From positions 186,001 to 250,000 of the forward strand of contig JADDTR010000010.1 in the NCBI GenBank assembly GCA_015345905.1: 64,000 nt of DNA. Reading direction: 5' to 3'. The notes beneath the pieces were generated by a model. The model made no database searches and was not told where the DNA came from. It was given only the letters and a program-made list of their open reading frames with translations. Position 1 is the stretch's first letter. Every line of letters begins with the position of its first letter. The position numbers and the translations under genes are program-made. Of this stretch, positions 10,957 to 22,205 are shown one piece after another. Source of the stretch: Aotearoamyces nothofagi (Eukaryota > Ascomycota > Leotiomycetes > Leotiales > Tympanidaceae).

Positions 10957-12375
10957 ATGCCGAACTTTTACTCGCGTCCACGAGCTGGACTGCCAACACC
11001 GCCCGGCTCAGGACAGAATATGTACGGCTATCGTAGTGCTGGTCAAGGACAGTACGGTCAGAACAGGAAGAGCATGTATGATGCTGTCAAATATGTAGCT
11101 CCACCAGCACCGCTTATGTATCAACCACCTCCGATGCACTACAGCAACATGCCCACAGCACCTGCTCCTGGCATGCCGCACCAGTCATTTGGACCCATTG
11201 CAGCCCCGATTTTGCCCCCCACGAACGACAGGAATGCTGACGTATCAGCCCACCACCAATCTTCAAGGCAGGAGCATCACCAGGAGCAACATCGCAATCA
11301 ACAGACTGCTGTAAAGCAAGAGAAGATTACGGGCGGTGTTGCTGCCGAACTCGACTATGAGATGGACCAAATGACGGACTACGTGTCTGACATGGCTCAA
11401 TCAATGTATGCACTCTTATCTTCTCCTCACATCTGCCTTGCAGATATTGACATTGTACGAAGCGTCATGCCTGGCTCGAAAGTTTCCCCTGCCTTTCGGA
11501 AGTTCGTGTCAGGACTGCTGTCTTCAACTAGGTTGCCGAGCTCGACGATCCTCCTCGGATTGAACTACCTCGCCAGACGGATGAGCATGCTTAATACTCC
11601 GACTACTCGGAAGACGACGGATGGTCAAGTTTGGCGAATGTTGACCATTTCTCTTCTTCTTGGAAGCAAGTTCCTGGACGACAACACCTTCCAGAACCGT
11701 TCTTGGTCCGAAGTCAGCGGTATCCCGGTTGCAGAGCTAAATACCTTGGAAAAGGAATGGCTGACCGCGGTTGAGTGGAATCTTCATGTTGATCCTGTTA
11801 CAGATTCTGACTTCCAATCCTGGCTCGCATCTTGGGCTAGCTGGAAGGAGAATAAGAACAAGCAGCACGCTGCGACGCTTGAACGCCTGGCTCCTCTTGC
11901 TCAGCTGGACACAAACATTCAACATCAGCAGCCTCAACATAAGAACTACTCGCCGGCACCAAGCTATCATAGCTATGGTCACAATATGTCCGAGAACCGC
12001 CAGCAGCCATTATACCAGTCACAGTCCCGTTATGAGCCACCTTGGTCGCACCCGGCTACGTCAAGTGAGCTGTCTCCTCCGTCTGCGCCAGAGTCTGGCC
12101 CAAACACCCCGGAATGGATGATGCTCCCTGGCTCTGGACTGCCACCCACCGAGTGGTATGGATACAACTCCTTCTATGCGAGAAGGAACCAACATCCTAC
12201 GACACACATGCCATACGTACCAGCCCAGCTTACCCCGTATCACACACCGTTCAACAACCAATATCCAACTGGCATCTGGGGGCACCCAGCTGGCTGCGGG
12301 TGTGGTTATTGTAGTCGGTCGAACGAGTCATACTTCATGGCACCCAGTTACGGACAACAAACTGTCGCTGGCTGA
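10957..12375 (+). CDS. Cyclin of the Pho80/Clg1-like group
   Basis: A single exon of 472 residues. The start ATG at 10957 was chosen over an in-frame ATG 30 nt upstream because MPNFYSRPRAGLPTPP is the typical N-terminus of this family. The N-terminal 120 residues are low-complexity (Pro, Gln, His, Tyr). A cyclin box covers roughly residues 140-285, with the run LLGLNYLARRMSML, then WRMLTISLLLGSKFLDD and LEKEWLTAVEWNLHV, which matches helices 2-5 of Pho80-type cyclins. The C-terminus is Pro/Tyr/Gln-rich and ends with a cysteine cluster CGCGYC. In yeast, Clg1 pairs with Pho85; pairing with a Pho85-like kinase here is inference. The gene sits at the end of a very long leader region. Confidence 0.82.
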   Translation: MPNFYSRPRAGLPTPPGSGQNMYGYRSAGQGQYGQNRKSMYDAVKYVAPPAPLMYQPPPMHYSNMPTAPAPGMPHQSFGPIAAPILPPTNDRNADVSAHHQSSRQEHHQEQHRNQQTAVKQEKITGGVAAELDYEMDQMTDYVSDMAQSMYALLSSPHICLADIDIVRSVMPGSKVSPAFRKFVSGLLSSTRLPSSTILLGLNYLARRMSMLNTPTTRKTTDGQVWRMLTISLLLGSKFLDDNTFQNRSWSEVSGIPVAELNTLEKEWLTAVEWNLHVDPVTDSDFQSWLASWASWKENKNKQHAATLERLAPLAQLDTNIQHQQPQHKNYSPAPSYHSYGHNMSENRQQPLYQSQSRYEPPWSHPATSSELSPPSAPESGPNTPEWMMLPGSGLPPTEWYGYNSFYARRNQHPTTHMPYVPAQLTPYHTPFNNQYPTGIWGHPAGCGCGYCSRSNESYFMAPSYGQQTVAG

Positions 12376-13741
12376 CTTCCTTCAACATGTCGACGATATC
12401 CTGGAAAGATGTCCTCGACCTTACTTTTCGACCCGTGCGTCTCGTCGCACACTTAAAAGTTTATGCATTGTCCTTTCAGCGTTTTTGATTCCAGCGCGCA
12501 TTACGTTCAGTGGCGTTTTCCTCATTTACGATTCCGGGATCGAGAAAGAAAAAAAGCAGTCTTGATAATACAGGGGTTTGAACACCTTTAATGATCTCGA
12601 GCTGCGTTGCGCCTCTCGCAGGTGGCTGCCTCGATCTAACGACATTTTACCTTTTCAACAGTTTCTTGCATCAGCGCATTTTAGATCTCTTATGTTAATT
12701 TTGTCATCACGCGCGTTAAATAGGGTCTTCTGGGCATGGATTGTCACAATGGTGTTTCAGGGTTCGATGAGGTTCTTTGCTTCACCAGGTCTAATTTCTT
12801 TTTTCGCTTCGACGACGATCGTTACATTTTTGCTCTTACTGGCATTATAATTTGGCACGGTCTATCAATCAAGGTTTGCCTTCGCCCACTTCGATGGGAC
12901 AAGGCAAGGCTAGTGTCAGGGACGATTGTGCGCACTTCTTCTTGTAACAATTGGCTTGGCATGGGGTTTCTAGGGAGGTTTTGCAACACAAAAGGATGGA
13001 TTGGGATGAGATGAGAACGAAAAGACATATTTGGGCCAGCAATTCAGCTGAACCTACGGGGGGGTTTTTTCCTTTCAACTTTTTTTTTGCACCAGCTAGG
13101 CATGACGTTATGATCTTTCACACATGATGGTCCTCTTGAGTAGGCTCGCTATCCTGTCATTTTAAAAGATGAAAAGCTTCCTATATCTCACTGTGGACAC
13201 AATGGGTGCGACGACTTCTTTTAGCATAATGAAGATAATACATTCTTCGATTCTACTCTTATGCCCTTGGATTATGTGAATTATGTACGTGCTAGTGTGT
13301 GGAAGTTGGATGTTATTGCGGGAACTGGATCTGGCGAGAGCGTGTGCCGTTGAGTGAGTGAGGTGTCTGAAGGTAAGAATTATTTAAAGGTCAAGGTAGC
13401 TACGTAGATTTTGCTGGAGATGGATGGGATGGGATGGACTGTGGTCTTTCTGGGGAGGAGTAAAAGAGGGCTGGGAGAATCTCCAGACCCTTTATGGAAT
13501 TATTTATTGTAAGACCTCGAGATGTTATAGATACCTTAGTTGAGGCATTCGCAATGAAGCTAGTATCAATGAGACTAGTACTAAACAAAGCTAAGCTGGA
13601 AGTTGAAAAGAGGCTCCAAATGGAATCGTGCCTACCAAAAATCTCGCTTAGCCCTTTTAACCCTACGACACCCACAACTAAAAATTGTTCGCAGCAGACA
13701 ATCACCGACATCGACGACATTCCGCCAAACGAAGTCTCAAG
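12376..13741. other. Intergenic: cyclin 3' end to RPL9 promoter
   Basis: Held to be the 3' UTR of the cyclin followed by the RPL9 upstream region. T-rich runs lie at about 13065-13090. No conserved exon is seen. The leader of RPL9 just before 13742 is CA-rich (ACGACATTCCGCC...), typical of fungal ribosomal protein genes. Confidence 0.5.
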
Positions 13742-14647
13742 ATGAAGTACATTCATTCCAACGAGACCCTGGACGTGCCCGAGGGTGGTGAGTTCTACAT
13801 TACTCCTGGATACAGCAGATTTGAGGGGTTGTGGGATGCGGCGCGGAAATGCCAGTGGGCTGCGCCGCGAGAACATTCAGTGGAAGGGGATTGAGCATAC
13901 ACCAAGCCAATTGCTGACTCTTGTTTCTCTTATAGTTAAGGTTACGATCAAGTCGAGATTCGTGACAGTTGAGGGCCCCCGAGGTATGCAACAATGGCCC
14001 CGACGTGGAAGCAAGCACCTCTAACACAACAGTAGGCAAGCTCACCAAGAATCTCAGCCATCTGGCAGTCAACTTCTCCCACCCAAAGAAGGACCTCATC
14101 AACATCGAACTCCATCACGGTGCCCGAAAGAATGTCGCCACTCTCCGAACAGTGCGAACCCTGATCAACAACCTGATCATCGGTGTCACCAAGGGTTTCA
14201 AGTACAAGATGCGATACGTCTATGCCCATTTCCCAATCAACGTCAACGTTGAGAAGAACAGCGAGACTGATCTCTTCGAGGTCGAGATCCGGTATGTAGA
14301 GTTGGATGGTGGTGAAGACGGAATGGCAGAATGCTGACGGAATATGCAGAAACTTCATTGGCGAGAAGATTGTCCGAAGAGTCGTTATGCAACACGGTGT
14401 CGAGGTCGAGGTATCAGCGAACCAGAAGGATGAGCTCACTTTATTCGGAAACTCTCTCGAGAACGTCTCACAAAGCGCTGCGGATATCCAGCAAATCTGC
14501 AGAGTACGGAACAAGGATATTCGAAAGGTATGCTCACATGAACTCTCTGATTGTGACTCGGGTCACCAGTGGAACGAATGCTAATCTGTGATATAGTTCT
14601 TGGACGGTCTGTACGTTTCGGAGAAGGGCAACATTGAAACCGAGTAA
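13742..14647 (+). CDS. RPL9: 60S ribosomal protein L9 (uL6 family)
   Basis: Five exons: 13742-13787, 13936-13983, 14036-14291, 14350-14527 and 14597-14647, giving 192 residues, the usual length of eukaryotic L9. All four introns have GT-AG ends; the first (148 nt) is the longest. Intron 2 has a tandem CAGTAG acceptor, of which the second keeps the frame. The protein begins [16 protein letters not shown] and contains [36 protein letters not shown] and the C-terminal [20 protein letters not shown], all hallmarks of uL6. It sits in the large subunit near the sarcin-ricin loop and P-stalk base. Intron-rich 5' ends are usual for ribosomal protein genes. It converges on the dehydrogenase at 15294. 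Confidence 0.97.
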
Positions 14648-15293
14648 GGTTGTTGTAGGGCGCATTTTCTACTTGATGTCTCTGGGAGCGGCATAAGGAT
14701 CACCAAGTCACATAGCTGGGCAGGGTACTCCAATGAAACTATTGCAAACTTCTTCCAAATTGAAGGTTTATATTTTGACCAACTATGCCTTGAATGATTT
14801 AATGTTGACGTTTTCCGAGACTCCTTTTTCGTAGCCGGAGTGAGTGTCACCTTGTTTAGGGGGAATCTCCGATGACGGACAGCCCGTTCCTCAGCTTTGG
14901 ACCGGCGATATATCTACACATTCTACTGTAACCTGAAGAACCCGTCCATTCCTTAAAAAGCATTTGCCCACCATGATGCCATGCATAGAGTTTTGTAAAG
15001 TATCGATTAATTGACAGTACTTGAGAGGATATGTCTCGTCTATAGACACTCTGAAATAGACTAACCATACTTGATATTTACACAATCATAGCAACCTTTA
15101 CCGATCCTACTCTCTTAAAAAGGGCTACTCTGCTGCTCTCTTCTATGTTCTATATTTCCTAGATCTCGGCAACTATATAACCAATAGCTATGTATTATAC
15201 CGAATACTCTCGATGACTTACCATTGACAGTAATCTACGGATATACTCTTGATCACATCTGATAGCAAAACTCCCGGACAGCGACAGCCCGTC
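14648..15293. other. Convergent intergenic region RPL9 / dehydrogenase
   Basis: About 650 bases between two convergent stop codons, AT-rich, with no supported gene. It must hold both 3' UTRs. Nothing else is visible. Confidence 0.5.
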
Positions 15294-16263
15294 TCAAGGC
15301 CAGCCGATGAGCCCCATGGTGAGCTTCGGCGTGCCCTCGAACTCGGCCCTGCGCGCCTTCAGCTCGTCGACGTCCCAGTTGCACCACAGGAACTTGCCCT
15401 TCAGGAATGCGGCTTCGGGACTGACGGCCCAGATGACGAAGTCTGCGGGGAGGGAGACTGGGCGAGAGGTTAGGGCTTGGGTCTTGGGAGGGGGAGCTGG
15501 CTGGAGAGATGGGGGGGGGAGGTCGAAAACGGAGGACGAGAAGAAGGGGAGACGTACTGTCATCACTCGGCATCACAAGCCCCATGTCCGCGGCCTTCTG
15601 GCCCATGGGCGTCCCCGCCTGCACGCCCGGGTGTATGTTGACGACCCTCACGCTCGGGTTCTCGACCGCGACGTACTCGAACAGTTTCAGCGCCGCAAAC
15701 TTGCTACCGGCATAGCCGGAAAAGGTCGGCAGGGCGGGGATGTGCGCACCGACGGTGGAGATGTCCACGATGACGGGCTCCTCCTGGCCGGCAGCGAGCG
15801 ACGCCAGGAAGGCCTGCGCCACGATAAAGGCGCCCTTGACGTTGACCTCGAAGGCCCGCCACCACTCGTCGAGGTCGGCGGTGCGGACGGGCTCGAAGCG
15901 CGACAGGTAGCCGGCGTTGCTGACGAGGATGTCGAGGCGCGCGAAGGCCGCGGCGGCGGCCGCGAAGGCGCGCGCCACGGCGGCCCGGTCGAGGACGTCG
16001 GCGGCCAGGGCGAGGACGGCGAGGCCCGGGTGGCGCGCCTCGAGGTCGGCCTTGGTGGCCGCCAGCGCGGACGGCGTGCGGCCCAGCAGCGCGATCTGCG
16101 TGCTCCCGGACGCCGCGAAGGAGGCGGCGATGGCCGCGCCGATCCCTGTGCCGCCGCCGCTGATCAGCACGCTCTTGCCGGCGGTGGAGAGGCCCGGGAG
16201 CGTGGGCGAGATGCTGGCGTAGCTGGTGGTGTGGTGGACCTTGGTGGTGAGAGGGAGCTCCAT
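15294..16263 (-). CDS. Short-chain dehydrogenase/reductase (SDR), classical type
   Basis: Two exons, 16263-15558 and 15457-15294, giving 289 residues. Intron donor is GTACGT. The acceptor CCCAG at 15460-15458 was preferred over a later CGCAG because it yields ISLPADFVIWAVSPEA, matching fungal relatives. Motifs: SGGGTGIG cofactor loop near residue 33, NAG near 109, catalytic Ser in VDISTVG, and YxxxK (YAGSK). The protein should bind NAD(P)H; the substrate cannot be told. The C-terminal KFLWCNWDVDEL motif is common in fungal SDRs of secondary metabolism, but no synthase lies nearby. Base composition is odd: in 15961-16020 I count about 50 of 60 bases as G or C, far above its neighbours. A (TA)n tract at about 16378-16402 lies in the promoter. 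Confidence 0.9.
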
Positions 16264-16375
16264 TGCTGGTGCTGTTGGCGTTGTTGAAGCGGAAGCTGTG
16301 TAGTGACGGAACGAGGTGCTGAGAATAGGGGAGAGAGAGAGAGAGAGATGTGCAGACGAGATGGATATATAGAGG

Positions 16376-16406
<31 letters not shown>

Positions 16407-18193
16407 AACCTAGACAACGAAGACAGAAAGCAACAACCCTCGAAAGCGAACCGCGCCCTACCATATCCATCGCCGTCACATAAGGCGCCGCTCAGACCAA
16501 AGCCTCAGTTTTCGAAACATCCTATCCTCCACCATCATACGATACGACCCGATCTCTCCACAAACCCTCTCCTCCCCCCCCCTATCCCGCATCTCGCGCC
16601 GCGCCTCTCAGCCCCCAAGTACGCATATTTCGAGGAGACGCAGCACCGAACGGCACGGGTATGCTCGCCGCGGCTCAGGTGCGTGGAGGCTTGGTAAGTC
16701 GGAGAGCAGCCAGCAAGCCAGCACCAGCACCAGCCGGCGGAGCGCAGACGAAAAGGAACGCACGGCGCCCGGGTGGGGTGTGCTGCGCTTATAAATCCTC
16801 CACGACGCAGCGCGTGGCTGACCGATGAGCGATCAGCGCTTGCCGCCGCGCCGATTAGCAATCAATCAATCAATCAGTCGGCTAGCCCAGCCCAGCCCAT
16901 CTTATCTCTCTCTCTCCGCTAAGCCGTCTGTCCGTCCCGCATCCCCCCAGATTCCGCATCCCCCCCAGTTCTCACCAACGTCAAGTACAACGTCGAGAAA
17001 GAGACGGCCCGCGCTTGTGTCGTAGAGCGGCCGGCTGGCTGGCATGTGCGTTGCGCCGCCCGTTTCGTTCACCCAACTCCGTCGCGGGCCTTGCGCGCGT
17101 GTGTGTGCATGCGTGTAGAATTGGAAGAAGAAGAAGAGAGCAACGTTAGCACGGAGCGCGCGGGACGGCCCGCGCTCGGGTTTTGGGTTTGGGGGTTCTG
17201 TGACGACGGAACGACGGGGATGGAGGCAGGCAGGCAGGCAGGAATGGGGAGAGCCCGCTCCTGCTCGTCTGACGGGACGGTCCTGTTCGGGGACCACGCG
17301 GTGGGATGGCACAGGACAGGACAGTACAGCACCGCAGGACCGACAGCTTCGCGTAGTCTGCGAGACGGTAGCTGATTCCGGAGCTTTCGTTTTTACGTGG
17401 CTCCGGTACAGTTATACTGCCAGACCGGCAAATACATATCATATCGATCCACCACCCTTGCCCCCCCCACAGAAATCCAATCCGGCCTGCGAATCATGCG
17501 TCGTTTATCGACCGTCTGAGCTATGAGTTCCGACGGGTTCTTTTGAGTCTGGATGAGGGGATGTGGAGGGGATAGAGGGGGCATCGCCCGCCGGATCTGT
17601 GAGTGGAAGAAGGGGGGGGGGGGATTTTGAGTGACGAGGGAGAATGAAATGGAGTAGTAGCACTACCATAAACTTCAGAGATCCACACCACAATGAGGGA
17701 GGGATATACGTGTCCTGAATCATATCATATCTTATCATATCCATTCCACCTCTTCCCATATTTACTCACTAAGAAACATCTAGGCAATATAGTAGTATGC
17801 AGTAGTATGCAGTAGTAGTAGGTATTCCCCCTCCCCTCCCCACCTCTCCAGCCATCCCAATTCCCCATACCGATCCACCAGACCAATCCTCATATTGCTT
17901 TGCTGCGTGAGATCATATCATATCCATGCCGTCCGCTCATCGATTTTCATCTCATCTCATCTCATGCCCATCCCATATTTCACATGCAGGGGCGCGTCCT
18001 TTCCCGATTTACACGTACGTATGCACAGATATAATGCGAATCCCCAAAAAGGATATACCCCCCCCGAAACACCAAAGAAACTCTCGGGAACACGCAAGGT
18101 CCCTCATCAAATACGCTATGCAGATGCATATAGGAAAATGCCGTGGAAAATGCAAAAAAAAAGAATCTTTCAGTCGACCACACTCTCTCTCTC
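16264..18193. other. Intergenic region upstream of the dehydrogenase
   Basis: Nearly 2 kb without a supported gene. It contains a GA tract (16327-16347), a TA tract (about 16378-16402), a TATAAA-like GCTTATAAATCC at about 16787, CAAT repeats at 16859-16875, GGCA repeats near 17225-17241, ATCATATC repeats near 17728-17745 and TCATC repeats near 17945-17966. Both ends of the stretch are simple-sequence rich and the open frames overlap one another. Confidence 0.45.
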
Positions 18194-19419
18194 TCATCTT
18201 CGAGATGTTCCTCGTCGGGAGTCTCTTCTCGGGTCCCGAGTCCTGCTGACGGAGCTTACGCTGCCTGGAAAGTAGAGCTGTTAGTAGCTCGTTCGTGGCT
18301 AGAAGGGAAGGGATGGGAAAGGGGATGCCACTCACTATCACTCGTCCCAGTATACGTGTCCGTGTAGGTCGTATAACTGACATCGCTGACATTCTCCCTG
18401 ACCTTGCGTTTCCTGCTCAATCCGAGCACCGCCCAGAGGCTCGCCAGACCGATTGCAATCGCTGCGAGGGTACCGCCCTCCTTGGCCCTACTGCCCCTCC
18501 TCTTCTCATCGACCGTGACCTGACTCCTCGAAGCTCCGCCGCCGCCAAACCATCCGCGATGAGTCTCTCGCCGCGAGGCTCCTCCGCGCCTGGAGCCGTG
18601 TCTCGAATATCGCTCCTCGATGATCTCCGTGCGTTCTGACCGCCGCTTCTTGCTCCGCAGTCCCAGGAGCGCGAGGACGCCGTCGAATCCTGCTTTGAGG
18701 ATGCAGCAGAAGCAGATGGCGATTAGAAGGATTACGCCCGCGATCACACCAATTACAATTCCTGCAATGGCTCCGCCGCTTAAACCCTTCTTGCTGCTTG
18801 TTTCTGTGAGTGCGGCACCTGTGCTTGTTGCAGTACTGCTGGCTACTGTAGCCGCAGTTTCAAACCCTTGGGTTGTCGTTACTGCGACTGTTGTAGTGGT
18901 CCCGCTGGTTCCCAGTACAGGTGCTGAATACGAAGTTGCAGTGGCTGTTGCACCAGTGGTAGTAGCGGCAACGCACTTGCCACTCCCCCAGCATTCATAT
19001 CCGCTTAGGCAGCATATAGCTCCACAGCTGATTTCTGTCGATGAGCAAATCGCTGTGCTTTGGTAAACATATGCACTGGTTGTTGCTACTGCGCCGACCC
19101 AACTTGACGTTGTGATGACCTGGGTGACGAGATCGGTCATTACCACAGTCGTGGTGTATAATTGCCAGTTCCCAGACTCAGCCGCAGTTGCGCTGGCAAT
19201 GCAAAGAGCTGTGTTCCCGGCGTTTGTAGTGCAAACCGGCGTATCTCCTTCGCAGCAATATTGGCTGTCACTGCCACAGTAGCAGCCTGAACATTCTCCT
19301 CGTCCGAAAAGAGCATTTGCGTCTGTAGCCCCGAGGGCTACACTAGGCACAGGAGACGCAGAGATGAATTGCTGCCGTGATGCGAGGAAGAGGAAGAGCA
19401 GAGCTGGCGGAAGTCGCAT
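18194..19419 (-). CDS. Secreted-pathway Cys-rich, Ser/Thr-rich single-pass membrane protein
   Basis: Two exons, 19419-18336 and 18264-18194, giving 384 residues. The intron has donor GTGAGT, a perfect CTACTAAC branch and TTTCCAG acceptor, and replaces a run-on tail by a basic one. ATG at 19419 starts a clear signal peptide (PALLFLFLASRQQFISA). Two cysteine clusters follow, at about 43-63 (ECSGCYCGSDSQYCC) and 125-149. Then comes a Ser/Thr-rich stalk likely to be O-glycosylated, and one membrane helix at about 217-242 with GxxxG spacing. The cytosolic tail is basic (RSKKRR) with a second hydrophobic patch near 312-330. The design resembles fungal wall-stress sensors of the Wsc/Mid2 type, but no bona fide WSC domain is seen, so function is unassigned. 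Confidence 0.78.
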
Positions 19420-20423
19420 TTTGAAGGTTGTGATTATGCAGATAAAATCTTCTGAGAAGAAACCTTGAGATATGCTGCAGCTTGCCGAAGCCCAATTGCT
19501 TCGCAGCTTTATCGTGCGAGACCCCGACACCGCCGCCTCGAGAGTCCGCAATTGAAGTTATTGATCTTATCGGATCCCAATCGTAGCTGTTATCGAGTGC
19601 CTCTAGCGACAGGAATGCACCAGGAGTCTAGTTAGAGAGGAGAAGGTTTGAAAGGAATGCGGGATGTGAGGAATGGAACAAAGGAAGGCGAGGGCAGTAT
19701 GGGCGACATGGAAATGGGGATGTGCGACTCAAGAAAAGATGTGGTAGTTGCATCCCCAGCCTCCCCGTCCAGCCACCACAATTATCACGAGATTTTAAGC
19801 CACAGATCCCTGCCGCGACATGAATAGCGGGTTACGGTTAGCTGAGAAGAATTTTAATTGCTATGGCACAGCCCGTATATGAGCCGCCGAAGATTTGGGC
19901 CGTGTCCCGTATGTCCTGTCTCGTCTTGTCGCATCTCCAAAGCGGCTGCGGACCAATTTCCTCCATCTTCGCGGTTTGTGATAAGCCCGTCCCCAAGGGG
20001 ATAATCGCTCACCGCGCACGGGCCAGTGCTCATCACACCGACATCTGCACGGCACACTTTATCCTTTTCAGTGCTCGATATTTTCGTTGCGCATATATCC
20101 CCTTGCATTGTATATACAATTGAACAGGTACCTGCTGATATGCTGATATCCTCCGAGTCATGCTACGGGCTCGACCTGCGTTATCGCGGCCATCTATAAA
20201 TCTGTGAAGCGCCTATTTACACCTCTCGTGCTGCGGTTCCTGAATCAGTGCGAGCCTGCGAGGTGGACAAGAGTCATCATGAGATTTGGTTTCTAAACAA
20301 GAATCACAAGATACGAGCATAGAATGCGTGAGCCGGAAAGGAGCACGGAGACCACAGGCGATGACCTATTTGTAACCCGTCCCCATGGATATATCATGTT
20401 GAAGAATATCCCACAATCCCCGT
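19420..20423. other. Intergenic region, membrane protein / GCV1
   Basis: About 1 kb. Promoter of the membrane protein to the left; 3' region of the T-protein gene to the right. No conserved exon or RNA gene is recognised. Confidence 0.45.
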
Positions 20424-21827
20424 TCACGCTGGAGTGCCTTTCCAATACTTGGTGGGCACGAATGGCATCTTTGTGACCTGAGCCTTGCGCTTCTTCCCTC
20501 GCACAACAACCTCAACAGCGGTCCCTGACTTGTGGAAACCATCTTTGATATACCCCATCGCCACGTTCTTACCTAACGATGGGCTAGGGCATCCACTTGT
20601 GACGGTTCCAATCTTCTGCCCATTCTCGTCCACAATTTCGGCACCCTCTCTCGCTGGTGCGCCCTCGACGATAAGTCCCACACGTCTCCGCTCCACTCCT
20701 TTACCGCCCTTACTCTTTGGCTTCAGCTGCGCCAGGATAACGCTGTCTCCGTGAAACCCCCCCTCGATCTTCCTTTGCTTCCCAATGACCCAGCTCAGTG
20801 CTGCCTCAACAGGCGTCGTGGAATCATCTAAATCATGTCCATACAGACACATTCCAGCCTCTAACCTCAAGCTATCTCTTGCCCCTAATCCTGCCAGCTG
20901 AAGCTTCTCCGGGCCGGCACTCTGCAACAGACTCTCAGTAATAGCGACCGTCTCACTGGGGCTGGTCGAGATCTCAAATCCATCCTCTCCTGTATATCCG
21001 CCTCGGGAAATCAAGACAGGGCTGGAAACCTTATTGCCCAATAGCCTGACCTTTGCAAATGTAGAATTACCAAAGTACAGCTCCTTAAGCTTAACAGACT
21101 CGGGATCAACTAAGATCCCTTCGAGAACTGACTCGCTCAAAGGCCCCTGTAGTGCAATCAAACCCCACCCGTCTAGGACCTCCCATTCAACCTTATCTCC
21201 ACCCTCTGCCTCAAAGGCCGCAAGTTCCTCCTTGAGATACTTCAGGTCCTTCTCTCTGCACCCCGCATTCGTAACCACATAGAACAGTTCCGGGCCAAGC
21301 CTCGTGATTATCGTATCATCGACAATGCCGCCAGTTCCAGGCCAGAGCAGCGTGCTTAGGGTGCTCTGGTGGACCTTGAGGTCACCCAGTCCCGCCGGCG
21401 AGACGCGCTGGAGGAAAGCAGTTGCGCCTGGGCCGGAGAATCGGTGCTGGACCATATGCCCGACATCAAACAGCGACGCGTGGGAGCGCGTGAAATGGTG
21501 CGAGGCGCTGACCGAGAGGTTGTCGTACTGGACGGGCATGTGGAAGTCCGCAAAGGGGACCATCTTCCCTCCGTGCGCGAGGTGCAGGTCATAGAGCGGA
21601 GTCTTGCCGAGCCCGACCGAGGGAGCAGCAGAGGAGGCATATCGAGATGTCGACTGGGGCTGTATCCGCGCGAGGGGAGTCGTTGGGAGCGGTCGTAGAC
21701 TTGGGTGCCCTGGAGAGCATTGTGCGGGGTGAGATACGGCTGTGGAGAGGAGTCTGGAGCTGCGCGGCACCACCTTGTGCGCGGCGACGGCGTTGCCAAT
21801 GGCTCGGACTGCTCGAGTACGCTTCAT
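20424..21827 (-). CDS. GCV1: Glycine cleavage system T protein (aminomethyltransferase)
   Basis: A single intronless exon of 467 residues, close to the fungal family length once the presequence is counted. It transfers the methylene group of aminomethylated lipoyl-H protein to tetrahydrofolate, releasing ammonia, within the mitochondrial glycine decarboxylase complex (EC 2.1.2.10). The first ~65 residues are Arg/Ser/Pro-rich and nearly free of acids, which fits a matrix targeting sequence. The mature part starts at KTPLYDLHLAHGGKMVPFADFHMPVQY. It contains SLFDVGHMVQ, the folate-binding GIVDDTIITR segment, RGGYTGEDGFEI and LGARDSLRLEAGMCLYGHDL, and ends with MPFVPTKYWKGTPA. All expected blocks are present in order. 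Confidence 0.97.
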   Translation of the reverse strand: MKRTRAVRAIGNAVAAHKVVPRSSRLLSTAVSHPAQCSPGHPSLRPLPTTPLARIQPQSTSRYASSAAPSVGLGKTPLYDLHLAHGGKMVPFADFHMPVQYDNLSVSASHHFTRSHASLFDVGHMVQHRFSGPGATAFLQRVSPAGLGDLKVHQSTLSTLLWPGTGGIVDDTIITRLGPELFYVVTNAGCREKDLKYLKEELAAFEAEGGDKVEWEVLDGWGLIALQGPLSESVLEGILVDPESVKLKELYFGNSTFAKVRLLGNKVSSPVLISRGGYTGEDGFEISTSPSETVAITESLLQSAGPEKLQLAGLGARDSLRLEAGMCLYGHDLDDSTTPVEAALSWVIGKQRKIEGGFHGDSVILAQLKPKSKGGKGVERRRVGLIVEGAPAREGAEIVDENGQKIGTVTSGCPSPSLGKNVAMGYIKDGFHKSGTAVEVVVRGKKRKAQVTKMPFVPTKYWKGTPA

Positions 21828-22205
21828 TGTGTAGTATTTGAGAATTGACGGTGTGGTAAACTCCTATGAGTTCGAGGGACCTGGGAACTTTTTATCAGCA
21901 AGGTGATAAGTGGGGTCGAGCCTCCGTCGGCTCATCCCCGTCGCTTTCAGGGCATTTAGCTCTCCCAAAGTCCACTAAATCGGCGATCTAGCAGTTCGAA
22001 CTCCGCAAAGCTGGCGGATATTTACTGGCAGTATTTATGGATTAGCGCCCGTTCTGTTAAGCACGCCGAAGAATGTCTACTATAAACGACCATGTGTAAG
22101 AAAGGCAGGTTGGGAAAAGCGACCTCTGGGATCTATGCTACAGTCCGGCAATGATCATACATCTCTCCGTTCTAGCTGTGCTGTCACACTGCAACTAATC
22201 CCTTG
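21828..22205. other. Short intergenic region GCV1 / VMA13
   Basis: 378 bases with the T-protein promoter next to the 3' end of the V-ATPase gene. Nothing else is seen. Confidence 0.5.

Noticed and set aside
15307-16287. 326-residue open frame on the plus strand
   Set aside because: Antisense shadow of the GC-rich dehydrogenase; stops are rare there because of base composition. No domain is seen, while the minus strand carries all SDR motifs.
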